A DNA stretch of 64,000 nt from Adiantum capillus-veneris (Eukaryota; Streptophyta; Polypodiopsida; Polypodiales; Pteridaceae): positions 65,381,190 through 65,445,189 of the forward strand of contig CM043965.1 of the NCBI GenBank assembly GCA_014529385.2, read 5' to 3'. The translations under genes and the position numbers were made by a program. A model generated the notes under the pieces. The model was given only the letters and a program-made list of their open reading frames with translations, was not told the DNA's origin and did no database searches. Shown piece after piece: positions 21,699 through 31,903 of this stretch (position 1 is its first letter; every line of letters starts with the position of its first letter).

Positions 21699-22456
21699 AT
21701 GAACCAAGAGAAAGACCTTTTGGAAAAGGGTCTTATCCAGTCGAGTACTTCACCCTACTGCTCTCCGGTGTTGTTGGTTTCAAAGAAAGACGGATCTTGG
21801 AGAATGTGCATTGATTACAAAGCTCTCAATAAAATCACCATCAAGAACAGATTCACGATTCCAAGGGTCGATGATATTCTTGACCGACTAAAGGAATCCT
21901 CTTGTTTCAGCAGGATTGATTTGAAAGCGGATATCATCATAGCAGAATCGCGCTGGGAGATGTCTACAAGACAGCTTTTCAGACGAGTTTCGGTTTATAT
22001 GAAATTTTGGTGATGCCTTTTGCCCTTACCAATGCTCCAGCGACTTTCAACCAAATGATGGATAGGATTTTCAGAGAGTACACATCTTTTGTCGGCACTT
22101 TCTTTGATGACATTATAGTCTTCTCCAAGGATGAGGTAGAACATAGACACCATCTGCTTCAAGTCTTTTAGGCATTGCGAGATCACAAGTTAGATCTCAA
22201 TGCCAAAAAGAGTGAATTTTTCTTGTCGAAGATACACTTTTTGGGACACACCATCTCAACAGCATGGGTACAGATGGACCCGGCTAAGATTGACACTACA
22301 CGTGATTGGCCCGATTTGAAGAATGTTCATGAAGTTAGAAGCTTCTTGGGCTTATGTTCTTACTATCAGCGGTTCATTAGAAAGTTTGCAAAGGTAGCTT
22401 CCCCTTTGCACATTCTGAAACAGAAAGGAGTCCCTTTCTTGTGGGGACCCACAGAG
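21699..22456 (+). pseudogene. G2a reverse transcriptase
   Basis: RT blocks: LLEKGLIQSSTSPYCSP, VSKKDGSWRMCIDYKALN, RFTIPRVDDILDRL, FSRIDLK. A frameshift near 21935 is followed by QTSFGLYE, ALTNAPATFNQMMD and the catalytic GTFFDDIIVFSKD. A TAG at 22168-22170 interrupts before LDLNAKKSEFFL, HFLGHTIS, RSFLGLCSYYQRFI. Homology ends at about 22456 after WGPTE, where the RNase H domain would begin. Confidence 0.93.
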
Positions 22457-23336
22457 GTGACTGCCTCAAGCCTGGAAATAGACCAAAATCGATAAGTCTG
22501 CCTCCTCCTCGAGCACGTCTGTAGTAGGGTCAAAACCGTGATGCCAACGTCGGAAGTAAGCTCGAGCTGCTCTGATGCCGAGTGGGCTCATCGAAATCAC
22601 CTTGGTCGTCATATCTGCAGACTCGAACTCGACATGGTAGTACCCTCTCCCGAGGATCTAGACATTGGTGATCTTGCCCACATCGGAGAGAAGACTGGCC
22701 TGTAGTAAGTCCCGAACCTCGCCCCGACCGGGTTGAGTGCCAATGATCTTACAGATAACCAAAGTGGCTTGCAAGCACTCCACTTCAGCCATCAAGCTCG
22801 CTTGCTCTTCTTGCAAAAGAGCAAGTCGAAGGGTCGGCTCCGCGGTGTCACGAGGGGGCTTCAGTGGAGTCCCTCTGACGTGGAGCAGGAGCCGCCATTT
22901 TGTGTCTACTGCTGAAGAAAGGACGAGGCAGACGATGTCGGCGAAGAGACAGCAGTCGTAGGCCAAACCCAGCCGAGCCAAGTAGGGCCGAAGCTACTTA
23001 AATTACGAAGGCAAGGGGAAACACAGGTAGGAGGAAAGAGAGCGAGGCTAAACCGAGGCCGGGGGGAGGAGGGTTGAGTACAAAGTGCAGGGCTGAAGGG
23101 GGCGGCCTCTGGCGGTGGGCTGAGGATTGCACACAGCAGGTGGGCAGCTCGTAGGACACGCTGGGCAGAGATGGGGTTAGGGACTAGCGGGCGGACTGTG
23201 CGTGGGACAGCGCACGTAGGACAAGCAGGGGGGCAGCGGTAGCGGGAGGGGCTTGGGGGGGCGGGGTGGGGCAAGAGCAGGAGGGTGATTGAGAGCAACA
23301 GCGGCAACGAGCTCGCGTTTCGGTTTCCGAGTTCAC
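22457..23336 (-). other. GC-rich foreign segment with DUF4283-like coding remnant
   Basis: This 880-bp stretch is visibly more GC-rich than its surroundings and replaces G2a RNase H and most of integrase. On the minus strand, 22981-22460 reads through one TAG: ...LRLALLQEEQASLMAEVE, then LLSDVGKITNV, ILGRGYYHVEFESADM, TKVISMSPLGIRAARAYF. This pattern (a Gly-aromatic strand, a short hydrophobic helix, then a W/R-rich strand) resembles the DUF4283 domain of plant LINE and zinc-knuckle proteins. Upstream (22990-23307) is a Pro/Ala-rich frame. I infer a captured host or LINE fragment; no clean TSD is seen. Confidence 0.45.
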
Positions 23337-24404
23337 GCTTTTACGTTTAGAGAAGGCACGCCTAAGAAAGAAAAAGGAAAAAAAGTGGCTTTTTCAAAAG
23401 CTTAGCATGAGATACTATGGACTATCCAAATTAAAAAAAAAGATAAATGATGTCTCCTTTAGACTGAAGCTGCCCGATTCACAATGCTTTTCATGTGAGT
23501 ATATTGAAGCCTTTTAAAGGCGATGTGTCCGATGATGGGGAGCTAGATGAGCAACCCGAAGTGGAGGAAAGCGAGGAGATACTCATTCCGGAACAGATAT
23601 TGGCACACAAGGATAGGAAGATTAAAGGTAAAGTGATTAGGCGGTTCTTGGTTAAATTCAAGAACTATCCTGCATTGGATGCGAAGTGGATGGAGGAGGG
23701 ACCTAGCAAATACTCCTCAAATTGTGGAACTTTATGTAACAAACTGTTGAAGTGTCAAAGCCTAAAGAACGGAGCCAACTTATATATGTGGCCGAGGGAC
23801 CTAAACCCTAAGAAGAACAAGTAACAGAAGAAGTCCTACCAACTTATGGGGACCCTGTTCGATGGGGCCCTAAGTAACATAAAGGAAGAAAATAAAGCAG
23901 GATCCGGACACACGCCAAAAACTGATGACGTGGCAAATTTCTGAAAATTGCGCCGACATGATGACGTGGCAGGCTGTACAGATTTCCGCGTTTTGCGTTG
24001 GCTGATGACGTGGCAGGCTGTACGGATTTTTGTAAATTACGCTGGCAGCTTTTGGCATTGCTTTTTGGACCAGAAGTTTTAAAAGCTTTTTACTGTAACT
24101 GCTTTTCAGGCCAAGGGCCTTTAAATATGAGAGTAGGGCTCATTCTCTGGCATGCTTCCTGGAGAAGGTGCAGAGTCTGGAGTACCGGCTTGTACTGTGT
24201 TGATGCAATATAAAAGGGGCGCCAAGGTTTGGAGCCAATACTCTCTGGGGTGGAATTCCGCCACTCCGTGTCGCGTGTCGTCTCTCTCTCTCTTTCAGTT
24301 CAGCTATTATAGAAGTGCTAAAAGTATGTTCAGTCTGTTCTTTTCTATTGGCACGTGGTGCCCGTCTTGTGACACTTTACCTTGAAGCATTCGGTTTAGC
24401 ATAG
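23337..24404 (+). pseudogene. G2a integrase C-terminus and chromodomain, split by G3 solo LTR
   Basis: After the foreign segment the G2a frame returns: LLRLEKARLRKKK, LSMRYYG, a deletion within PDS...HNAFHVS, then DEQPEVEESEEILIPEQILAH and the chromodomain RRFLVKFKNYPALDAKW. The G3 solo LTR sits at 23735-24374. Removing it and one TSD copy gives VELYLEAFGLA and a TAG at 24402-24404, closely matching the G1 C-terminus. Confidence 0.92.
23735..24374 (+). repeat. Solo LTR of family G3
   Basis: The 640-bp LTR has TG...CA ends (TGTAACAAACTG to GTCTTGTGACA) and a perfect TSD CTTTA (23730-23734, 24375-24379). There is no internal region. It contains three TGACGTGGCA sites (23925-24013), a TATA-like AATATAAAAGGGGCGCC at 24207, and CT-rich sequence at 24280-24300. 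Formation by LTR-LTR recombination is the usual explanation. Confidence 0.95.
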
Positions 24405-25000
24405 TCTACTCCTATAGAACCCCGATTTCAGCATGGGTGAATCTAGTGCAGCGGGCTTGCACAAGAGGGGAGTCACTCTGCCCCTGTGACAACGGATTAC
24501 CCCGATTTTGGAATAGTCACTGATGTCCCTTTGGGTTTCAGGGATATTAATGGGCTGAAAGTATTCTGCTATATGACTTTATGAACTGGAATTCCCGAAC
24601 ATGAAAATGAAACTGATTGATTTGTACTTGACTTGTTTGAGTGCAAGAACTGAAAGACAAAATGACTGCAGCATTTCGGCCTCATAAATCTCTAAAGACA
24701 TGATTGCAATAAGGATTAGTTAATCGGGCATCTGTGAGGTCCCAACTGGTGGATCTAGATGCGATTACTAAATACGCTGCCGATTAATCATGGTCTGAGA
24801 TTTGGAATAAATTTGTATGTGATTTGTCATGTGATGTCCTATGATGTCCGGTGATGTGACTGTTGATTTGTACAAGTGTTAGATGTGTCGTATCTAGTGC
24901 GTCCGTACTAACAATCAATGTCTACTAAGACGGTTTATGGCCTCTGTCTATTTTGCGAGCGTAATCAACGGCGATTACAATTCTTTTAAAGAGGGGGGTA
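24405..25000 (+). other. G2a 3' non-coding region and PPT
   Basis: About 580 bp without coding potential is followed by the polypurine tract AAAGAGGGGGGTA (24988-25000). It is homologous to the minus-strand regions at 15031-15394 and 27652-28200. Confidence 0.88.
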
Positions 25001-25548
25001 TGTCACAAACTTGTGACATGGCTCGCCCCCGAATACAACCCTGCTGGCGTGGCAGCAACCCAGATATTGCACCGACGAGACAGGCTGACGTGGCACTCTA
25101 CGAACAACCGAAAATTACACTGACATGCTGACATGGCAACGTACAGACGTCTGTGAATTCCGCTGACAGTTGCACGGATTTTCTGTAAATTGCGTTGGCT
25201 GTTTTTAGCAGCTTTTGGAAGTTCAATTGCTTTTGGGGAACTTTGCTTTTAATTTTAAAAGATTTTGGGGCCCTGCTTTTGGGCATCCCTTGTACCAATA
25301 AATAAGTGGGTTGGGCCTCATTAGACAGAGCATCTAGACGCAGAGTCTGAGAGTGAGCGCCTGCCGACTCTCTTGTACTTTGAACACAGATTAATATGAA
25401 AAGAAATACCGAAAGGGGCGCCAATCTTTGGGGCCAATACCTCTGGGCACGAACTACGTCGGGCCGTGTCGTCTTTGTGAATTGTATTGAAGTGAATCTC
25501 TGTTGTGTCGCAGTAGAATCTTGACTTGGGGTGTCCAAGTTTGTTACA
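25001..25548 (+). repeat. G2a 3' LTR
   Basis: The 548-bp LTR has TG...CA ends (TGTCACAAACTTGTGACA start, GTTTGTTACA end). It contains GCTGACGTGGCA (25085) and AAATACCGAAAGGGGCGCC (25405-25423). It is the best-preserved G2 LTR here. Confidence 0.93.
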
Positions 25549-25745
25549 CACACCGTTGCCGATGTGGTATTTGATTTTGATTGCCTAAATGGAATGTACA
25601 CACGATGCAATACCTCAAGTGCAGACTCTACTAATTCAAATGATGACTGCTACCATGGTAACTCCTCAACACGAGGCACCTTCGGGGCTCATTTGATGTA
25701 CCTTCGGATCCTTCTCGATGTGGGATTGCATATGGCCACCAAGGG
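25549..25745. other. Unassigned 200 bp
   Basis: I see no coding potential and no clear boundary. It may be the end of the G4 LTR or original flank of G2a. Confidence 0.4.
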
Positions 25746-26693
25746 GTAGATCTGGGGCTGATTTGCACTCCCGATGTGAGAGGAATGAAGGGCTAAAAGC
25801 TAGCTGCAAAAATGCAGATCTGCAACGTAAAACGCACAAGATCTCTCGCCTAAAGCAAGGCTGAAAACGCAGATCTCAATAACGGCGATGATGGGCAGCA
25901 ATGGAGCACTCGATGCTAGCGAGGGAATGGCCGAGGGGAGGCTCGATGGGTTGCCAAAGTACCGGACCGCAACGAAGATGCAAGCGAGGTCAAATCCAAC
26001 CGATTCCGCGAGGGAGATCGGCTGAAAACTGAAAACGTTGGCTGATCTGCTGCTGTGGAAGTAGAAATAGGGCTGAAGGCTAAAGATGGAGATTGCAAAG
26101 CTGAGGATGGCAAAAACGCTAGGCACATCTGCAATCGCCAAAAATTGCCACGCTTTGCAAAACCCTGGGGCTGCTCAGCTCTGATGACTAGCGCTAGGTT
26201 CTTCTATGGAGAAATGCTGGCTGCCTGGTTTCCTTTTTAGGTGAGGAATAGGGCTTATAAATTTATTAAGGCCTAGGTAGGGCAAGCTGTCCACCAGACC
26301 CAACAAATAAATGAATTTATAAGTTCAGCCAGGGAATTCCAATCTGGGTGAAATTGTCACACATCTACTCACCTCGGAATCCAATCGACACAGGGAATGG
26401 CTCGTTGGATTCCTCTAACCTAAAACTACATGCACGCCGTGCCAGATGCCCACCGTACTATAACAACATCTGTCAAAACGCATGTACAAACATTTATGCA
26501 AGAGGGTTCCCGAACTTGAAAACCTAATCTGATGGACTCGTCCAGACATGCAGGTCCTGCAAACAGACTCAAAAAATTGCCGGTACTAATCCTCCTAGGA
26601 TTCTAGACACTCCTATCTAAGAAGAAGGGCTATAGGGCTATAGAAGTCGATGAAGCATGTCCACATGGCACAAAGAGCCATGTGCACGTGACA
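25746..26693 (-). repeat. G4 LTR (3' LTR, left boundary uncertain)
   Basis: On the minus strand an LTR starts TGTCACGTGCACATGG at 26693, directly after a PPT (AGCAGGAGGGGA, 26705-26694). Going left it contains several GCTGAAAACGC-type stretches (25860-26110), shared with insertion X. The LTR end is not recognisable, so the left boundary is approximate. Confidence 0.65.
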
Positions 26694-26975
26694 TCCCCTC
26701 CTGCTTAAGGTGAGGTACGGGTATTGATCTGCATGGCCTCCTTGTATGAGGCTAGCAAATTTGGGTAGTCGGTAAAGAACTCCTCATCCACCCAAACTGC
26801 TTCATGTGTCCCTCAATCCTTGAACTAAATGAAGTATTGTCTTACTTGCTTCGGTGTTCCTGCTTGAATCGATGAAAAACGATCTGCTTCGGGCTCCATA
26901 ACTTCGGCTTCATCAATTATCTCCGGTTGCTCCTCGTCAGGGACGCTCCTTGGAGGTTCACCCTTGTGGTAGCAA
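26694..26975 (-). pseudogene. G4 integrase C-terminus and chromodomain
   Basis: The minus-strand frame reads YHKGEPPRSVPDEEQPEI, then a chromodomain with VRQYFI(stop)FKD(stop)GTHEAVWVDEEFF and a terminal YKEAMQ ending in TAA. Both internal stops fall where the family usually has Q and R (TAG, TGA), consistent with C-to-T changes. The frame is cut at 26976 by the second G3 LTR. Confidence 0.85.
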
Positions 26976-27590
26976 TGTCATAAACTGCTGAAGTGTCAAG
27001 CCACTGAAGAATGGAGCCAACCTTCAAATCCCGGCCAAGGGGCCAAAACCCTAAGAAGAAGCAGCTGAAGAGGAAGAAGAAGTTTTACAAACTTACAAAG
27101 TCTTGAAGAGTGGCCTATTTTTAAAGAAGAGTTCCCACCAACTTACGAGACCCCGTTTGATGGGGCCCACGTGACATGAAGGCATTAAAAATAAAGCAGA
27201 ACACACTCAGAAGACTTTGCACAGCAAAATATGATGACGTGGCACCTGTATGGACGTTCTGCAATTCGCGGCGGATTTAGGAAAATCCTGAAATTTTAGA
27301 AAAGTGTTTTTTTGGGATCAGCTTTTCATATTTGATGCTTTTAGGCTTTGGGCCTAAATATGAGCCTTGGGGGCTCTGTCTGGCACTCTTCAGCACGCAG
27401 ATTGTAGAGGAGGTGCTCCCTGGCTGTTGTACTTTGCGAATAATAAAGAAATACCAAAAGGGGCACCAGCATTTGGGGCCAATGCTCTCTTCACGTGGAG
27501 CTTCGCCACTCCCCGTGTCGTGTTGTGCATCTTTTTCATTTCAATTGTTATTAAAGTGCGTAAAGTTGTTCAGTCTGTTCTTTTGTAGAA
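26976..27590 (+). repeat. Second G3-family LTR, 3' end lost
   Basis: TGTCATAAACTGCTGAAGTG matches the G3 solo LTR start. Shared blocks include GGAGCCAAC, TGATGACGTGGCA (27234), AATAAAGAAATACC-AAAAGGGGC (27442-27480) and CAGTCTGTTC. Homology ends near 27590, before the CTTGTGACA end, and unrelated minus-strand leader sequence follows. No matching TSD is seen. Confidence 0.8.
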
Positions 27591-27651
27591 CCGGTATGCT
27601 TTTAGAAAAGCACACGCCTGATGCTTTGATACCAATGTCACAAGTCGGACA
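27591..27651 (-). other. Minus-strand leader, PBS and 16-bp LTR remnant
   Basis: Minus strand: TGTCCGACTTGTGACA (27651-27636) has LTR-like TG...CA ends. One base later TGGTATCAAAGCA (27634-27622) is a PBS, followed by a leader with GTGTGCTTTTCT and AAAGCATACCGG that is shared with the G2c leader at 30030-30086. So a G2-type LTR has been reduced to its extreme ends. Confidence 0.7.
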
Positions 27652-28489
27652 CGATTACGCCTCCAAAATCAGACATAAGCCATAAACAGTTCAGTAGACA
27701 CTGACTCTTAAGTACCGACGCACTAGACGACACAAATTCAGCACTTGTACAAAGACGACAGCCACATCACATCACATTCATATCACATAGAATCCATCCA
27801 AATCTAGGACCATGATTCTTGGCAACGTATTTAGTAATCGCATCTAGATCAACATCAGACCTCACTGATGTCGGATAATTCTTATTGCAATCATGTCCAT
27901 CGATTTCTCAAGACCGAAATGCTGCACTCATTTCATCAATCATTCCATCTTTCAATCCTGCACTCAAAACACAATCACATGTGTGAGTAATCATTTCTGA
28001 GAATTCCATTTCATCAATCGAACACTGAGTTCATACTAAACAGAGTGTTTCAATCATTCAGTTCTAGTAATCATATCGCTGTGTAGCCATCTCATCCCTC
28101 GCGAACTCTTGATGCGCTCACCACAATTTCATTCAATCATTCATCACCAGTCATCATTATCATTCAAATTCATGATTCTTATCTCGAATCCTGATCGGGT
28201 TCATTTTGGAGCTATCATTGCTCCCAATTCGTTATCATCTCATTCTCAAATTCACCTGTTATCTGTTTCCAAATAGCAGTATCTTCCTAAAAACATTAAT
28301 TTCATACATAAATCAAAGTCATCTTCGGAAACTCCTATTTTCAAAATCATTCATTCATAAAATCATAAAAAAAAATATTGTAAGCTTATCTATATCTTTT
28401 TCAATTTTCTATCCAATATCTGTTTTAGAGCGAGTATCTCCTCGTCCAGATCGATTTCAGTCTATTAGTTGTTCTCATTCTTGTGCCTT
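27652..28489 (-). other. G2c 3' non-coding region
   Basis: Sequence from 27652 to about 27900 matches the reverse complement of the G2a 3' non-coding region (GCGTAATCG, GCCATAAAC, AATCGCATCTAGATC). The rest is AT-rich with many ATCATTC motifs and no pol coding. Gag begins directly to its right, so pol is entirely missing. Confidence 0.75.
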
Positions 28490-29896
28490 TTGAAGGGACC
28501 ATGCAGATATATATCCTTGTTCCCCACAATCAAAGCACTTCTCCGTTTTGAGGTATTCGTCTTTCTGTTCCTCTGTCACTCAGGGACATGTGACATGTAT
28601 CTTTCTTTCTTCCGCTTCTGTTATCACTTGTCGAAGGTTGATCTGTTGGATAAGTCAAGTTACCTGAATGCATAGCAAACCCTTGCTTAGCATGTCCTAT
28701 CAAAACTGTTGCATTGACTCAAATTTCTGTAACAAGCAATAGTCTCGTATCTCTTTGGGCAGTCCACAGCAAAATCGCTCGATTTGCTGCTTTAAAATGA
28801 TCTTCTTAAAGGATGAAGCAAGTAGAAAAACATCCCAAAATCTCTCGCAATAAGTATTTAGGGTATCTACCTTCACCATCCGAAGATGATTCCAAGCGGT
28901 AATCACATCACGTTCGTACTCTTGAGTGAGCCACGAGGAAATAAAGTCTCTTGAACTTTAGCCACTTTGTCGGTGCTTCTTTTCTTAAGAGAAGAGTGGA
29001 CCACCATGCTCATGCATTTCCTTTCAAATAGGATGCTTCCCTTCTAATCCTGGAGTGCTCTGAGTAGCGCCCACCAGAAAAGGCTATGTCAACCTGTTGA
29101 ATAAAAGCGAAGGCTCTGTTATCATCTCTAAACCCTAAAAAGGTATCAGATTTAATTGCTTGTCCACCCTCCTTGAATTCTTAGATCTTCTTGCTCTTTA
29201 TCTTTGAGAAAGTCGTATTGATTGGCTCTATAAAAGTGCTTCCTCTTTGATTAAAACATTTGATCATCAGAGTGCGAGCTCTCAGAAGAGGATGAATCCT
29301 CCTCAGAACTATCAAAAAAAAATTTGAAATCTGCTTTTCTTGGTCTTGTTCTTGTTTTTTCCTTGTCTGTGAGTCTTTCGTCGTTTCTTGTCCTTTTTGT
29401 CCTCATCAATAGAAACAGAAGAGACCTGACGGAACTGTCAGAAGAGGATGAGAACGAATTGTACACACCCTCGAAGCGTACACGCTTCTTCTGTTTTTCC
29501 TGCATTTGCAAGAGAAGATTATCGACCCAAATAACCGGGGTAACCTGTGATCACATCATCAAATTCATCTTCAGTGTACATTCGCTAGGCAAGTGGTTTC
29601 TTCAGTGCGGACTTTAATGGTGAATCGATGGTTGTACGCCATCGGGAATGCACCTCATCAATCGAATGCCGAGTCAAAAAATTTGTGTACTCGGGATCCT
29701 TCGAATGCTGTGGCATCTGCTTGGCACAAGCATCAACCTACTATTGACGTTACATCTCCATTCGTTCATACACCATAGGCCGCGGAGGCCCGTACTCTTG
29801 TTCGTATTGCCCCTTTGAATTTTTCGTATTTTCACCGGATCCGGAGTTGTTGGGTGGGTTTGTCTAATTCTTGTGGGATTCGTCACTTGAATCCAT
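28490..29896 (-). pseudogene. G2c gag (gag-only element)
   Basis: The minus-strand ATG at 29896 (MDSSDESHKN) is followed by a stop and EYGPPRPMVYE, a Ser/Glu/Asp-rich segment (29511-29251, KKRVRFEG, DSSEEDSSSSESS), gag core fragments (ITAWNHLRMVKVDTLN, CCGLPKEIRDYC), and a degenerate knuckle CFDCGEQGYISAWS at about 28540, where His and the last Cys are lost. It is broken by several stops. It is the only coding part of this element. Confidence 0.85.
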
Positions 29897-30097
29897 GTGT
29901 AATCTGGGGTTCTTTATGGCTTATGTCCTGTGAGACAGAGCGATGCAGACGGGAACACGTCCAATGCGCGATGAAGTAAGGGTGGAGTGGCTAATAAGGC
30001 CGAGGTCAGGACATGAAGATTCTTCAATGGAATTTACAGAAAACTTTGGAGGACCGGTATGCTTTGAGAAAAGCACACGTTCAATTCTCTGATACCA
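29897..30097 (-). other. G2c leader and PBS
   Basis: The PBS TGGTATCAGAG is at 30097-30087 on the minus strand, one base from the LTR end. The leader carries AAAGCATACCGG, shared with 27595-27610. Confidence 0.8.
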
Positions 30098-30098
30098 C

Positions 30099-30600
30099 TG
30101 CTACAGTCTTGAACACCCCAAGTCAGAAATTTGGAACGACATACGTGAGAAACACTTAAAATACTTCACAACTTTATCACACTTCAAAAATTAGAGTCGA
30201 CACTGCCCGGCGTAGTTCCGTGCCTAGGTCCCAAAATCTAGCGTCCCCTTTGGTATTTATTTTTATATTAATGCTTGAGCAAAGTTACAACTCCCTTGGC
30301 CCTCTCTGCTCATATGCTCATCAGCACACTGAGAAAAAGAGGGGCCTTGGGTTCTTATTTAAAGGCCATTGGCCATCAAACTCAAAAGCAATTTTACATG
30401 AAAAGCTTCTAACTCAAAAGCTGTTGGCCCAAAAGCAACCAATGTGATTCACATAAATCTGTACAACCAGCCATGTGGCACAACCCATGAAACCGGCCTG
30501 TAGGGCAGTAGACTTTGGCTTTCACCTGAAACTTTACTTTAGACTTTAGGACACAAAGAAACTTCACAATTAAACATGTGACTGGAATTTTCAATTAACA
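30099..30600 (-). repeat. G2c 5' LTR
   Basis: The 502-bp LTR has minus-strand TG...CA ends (TGTTAATTGAAAAT start at 30600, GACTGTAGCA end at 30099). The AAATACC-AAAGGGGACGC version of the conserved motif is at 30227-30265. It abuts a G1-like LTR at 30601, into which it probably inserted. Confidence 0.85.
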
Positions 30601-31903
30601 CTTCAAATGAACACGGCCTGGAAGCTAGAGCGCTCCAAGCGGCACGCCTTTCGGTATTTCTTTATTCTTTTCAAAGAGGGAATAAAACCTACAATTTCCT
30701 ACGAGTTGTCCCGCATAATCCGGGCTAAAAAAGACATGTTATGGCCCGATTTCGGCAACATAACCGTACTAGGAAACTTCACAAACAAAATCCCCACGCA
30801 TTGAATGACTTTCACGGCACATACGGGCACTTTCCCAAACCTGACGAGAATCTGCAACTAGCTGAATTCTTTGTTTTCCGCCCCGAAAATGCACCAGATC
30901 ACATGTACAGCGATCCCCTCGCTTCCCCAGACCTCCTGAAGTATTAGGGATCGTCGACCGATTAGGGTCAAAACCCTAAACCTCCAAAAATACACAGCAG
31001 GCTGTAATTCACAGTTTCGGACTCCATTTCGCGTGTTGGTTGCATCCATAGCAAGCCCTCAAGCTCCCGCACCTGTAGGGCTACTTGAACTTTGAACCAT
31101 ACGAGATTTCTCGCGTGAAATCTCTCCGAATCCACTTGTACCTATGGGGGGATTAGCAACTAGCTAATTTAGTACCTGTGGAAGAGGCTCTTGCCTCGGC
31201 AATCGCGCATGAACCCACACAACTGTACATACAAATTAAAAGCCCTTGAGCGGGGCATCACGTTTCTGTATTCAAAGGGGGAAAGAGATGCACGAGAGCG
31301 GAATTATCGCGCTACATAAGACAAGGGAGAAGGCAAGCTTTCCATTAAAGCTGTGAAACTTGCACCCACACTCTGTAGTCACTTATCGGTAAAAATCAGT
31401 CCCCCTCTCTCATTTTGGACTTGGCAAAATCATCGGTAGCCGCCAAGTCTCCACTTTGCCTATTTTGAGTTAATTTCCTACCCACCAACTTATAAGTGTA
31501 GCGAGGGGGCCTAAATGACTTTGAACTCAGCCTAGACACCCTTTTACTCCTCGGATTCCAATGCCAGTCGGCCCAACCAACTTGTGGCGACAAGGCCTCC
31601 CCGTCTGCGGGTGAAACTCTCGGCCATTGGCAGTTTCACACTGGCCATACAATGCCCATTTGCAACTTCAAAAAGAAGGTCCCAAAAATTAAATAAAAAT
31701 CATCGAAAAGAAACCAACAACTAAGGTTGCCAGTTGCAAAATTCTCGTGACAATAATAAGCAGTTGCCACGTCCTTGTGACAACGCAAATCGTGAAAGTC
31801 CATACTACTGCCACGTCAACATTGTCAACGCAAAATGCGGGTCTGCCGTACGGTTCTACCACGTCATCAGCTCATACGTCTGCCACGTCATCAATTTGTG
31901 ACA
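30601..31903 (-). repeat. Diverged G1-like LTR (G1')
   Basis: On the minus strand TGTCACAAATTGATGACGTGG starts at 31903 after a purine tract. Block homology to the G1 LTR is clear: GGGCATTGTATGGCCAGTGTGAAAC, and AATAAAGAAATACCGAAAGGCG at 30630-30670. Four ACGTCA/TGACGT sites lie at 31766-31893. The U5 end is cut by the G2c LTR at 30601. Confidence 0.8.

Larger units (their letters stand above)
12949..25548 (+). mobile_element. Ty3/gypsy chromovirus G2a (host of G2b and G3 solo LTR)
   Basis: Reading plus strand: LTR end, PBS, gag (13093-14442 and 20594-20998), protease, RT, a foreign GC-rich segment, integrase C-terminus with chromodomain, 3' non-coding region, PPT and an intact 3' LTR. Its 5' LTR retains only the last 80 bp. 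Two insertions with perfect TSDs sit in it (G2b and the G3 solo LTR). RNase H and most of integrase are absent. Confidence 0.93.

Noticed and set aside
22906-23307. 133-codon Pro/Ala/Leu-rich minus frame as a secreted protein
   Set aside because: It is GC-rich low-complexity coding with no conserved motif and overlaps the start of the DUF4283-like remnant in a different frame.
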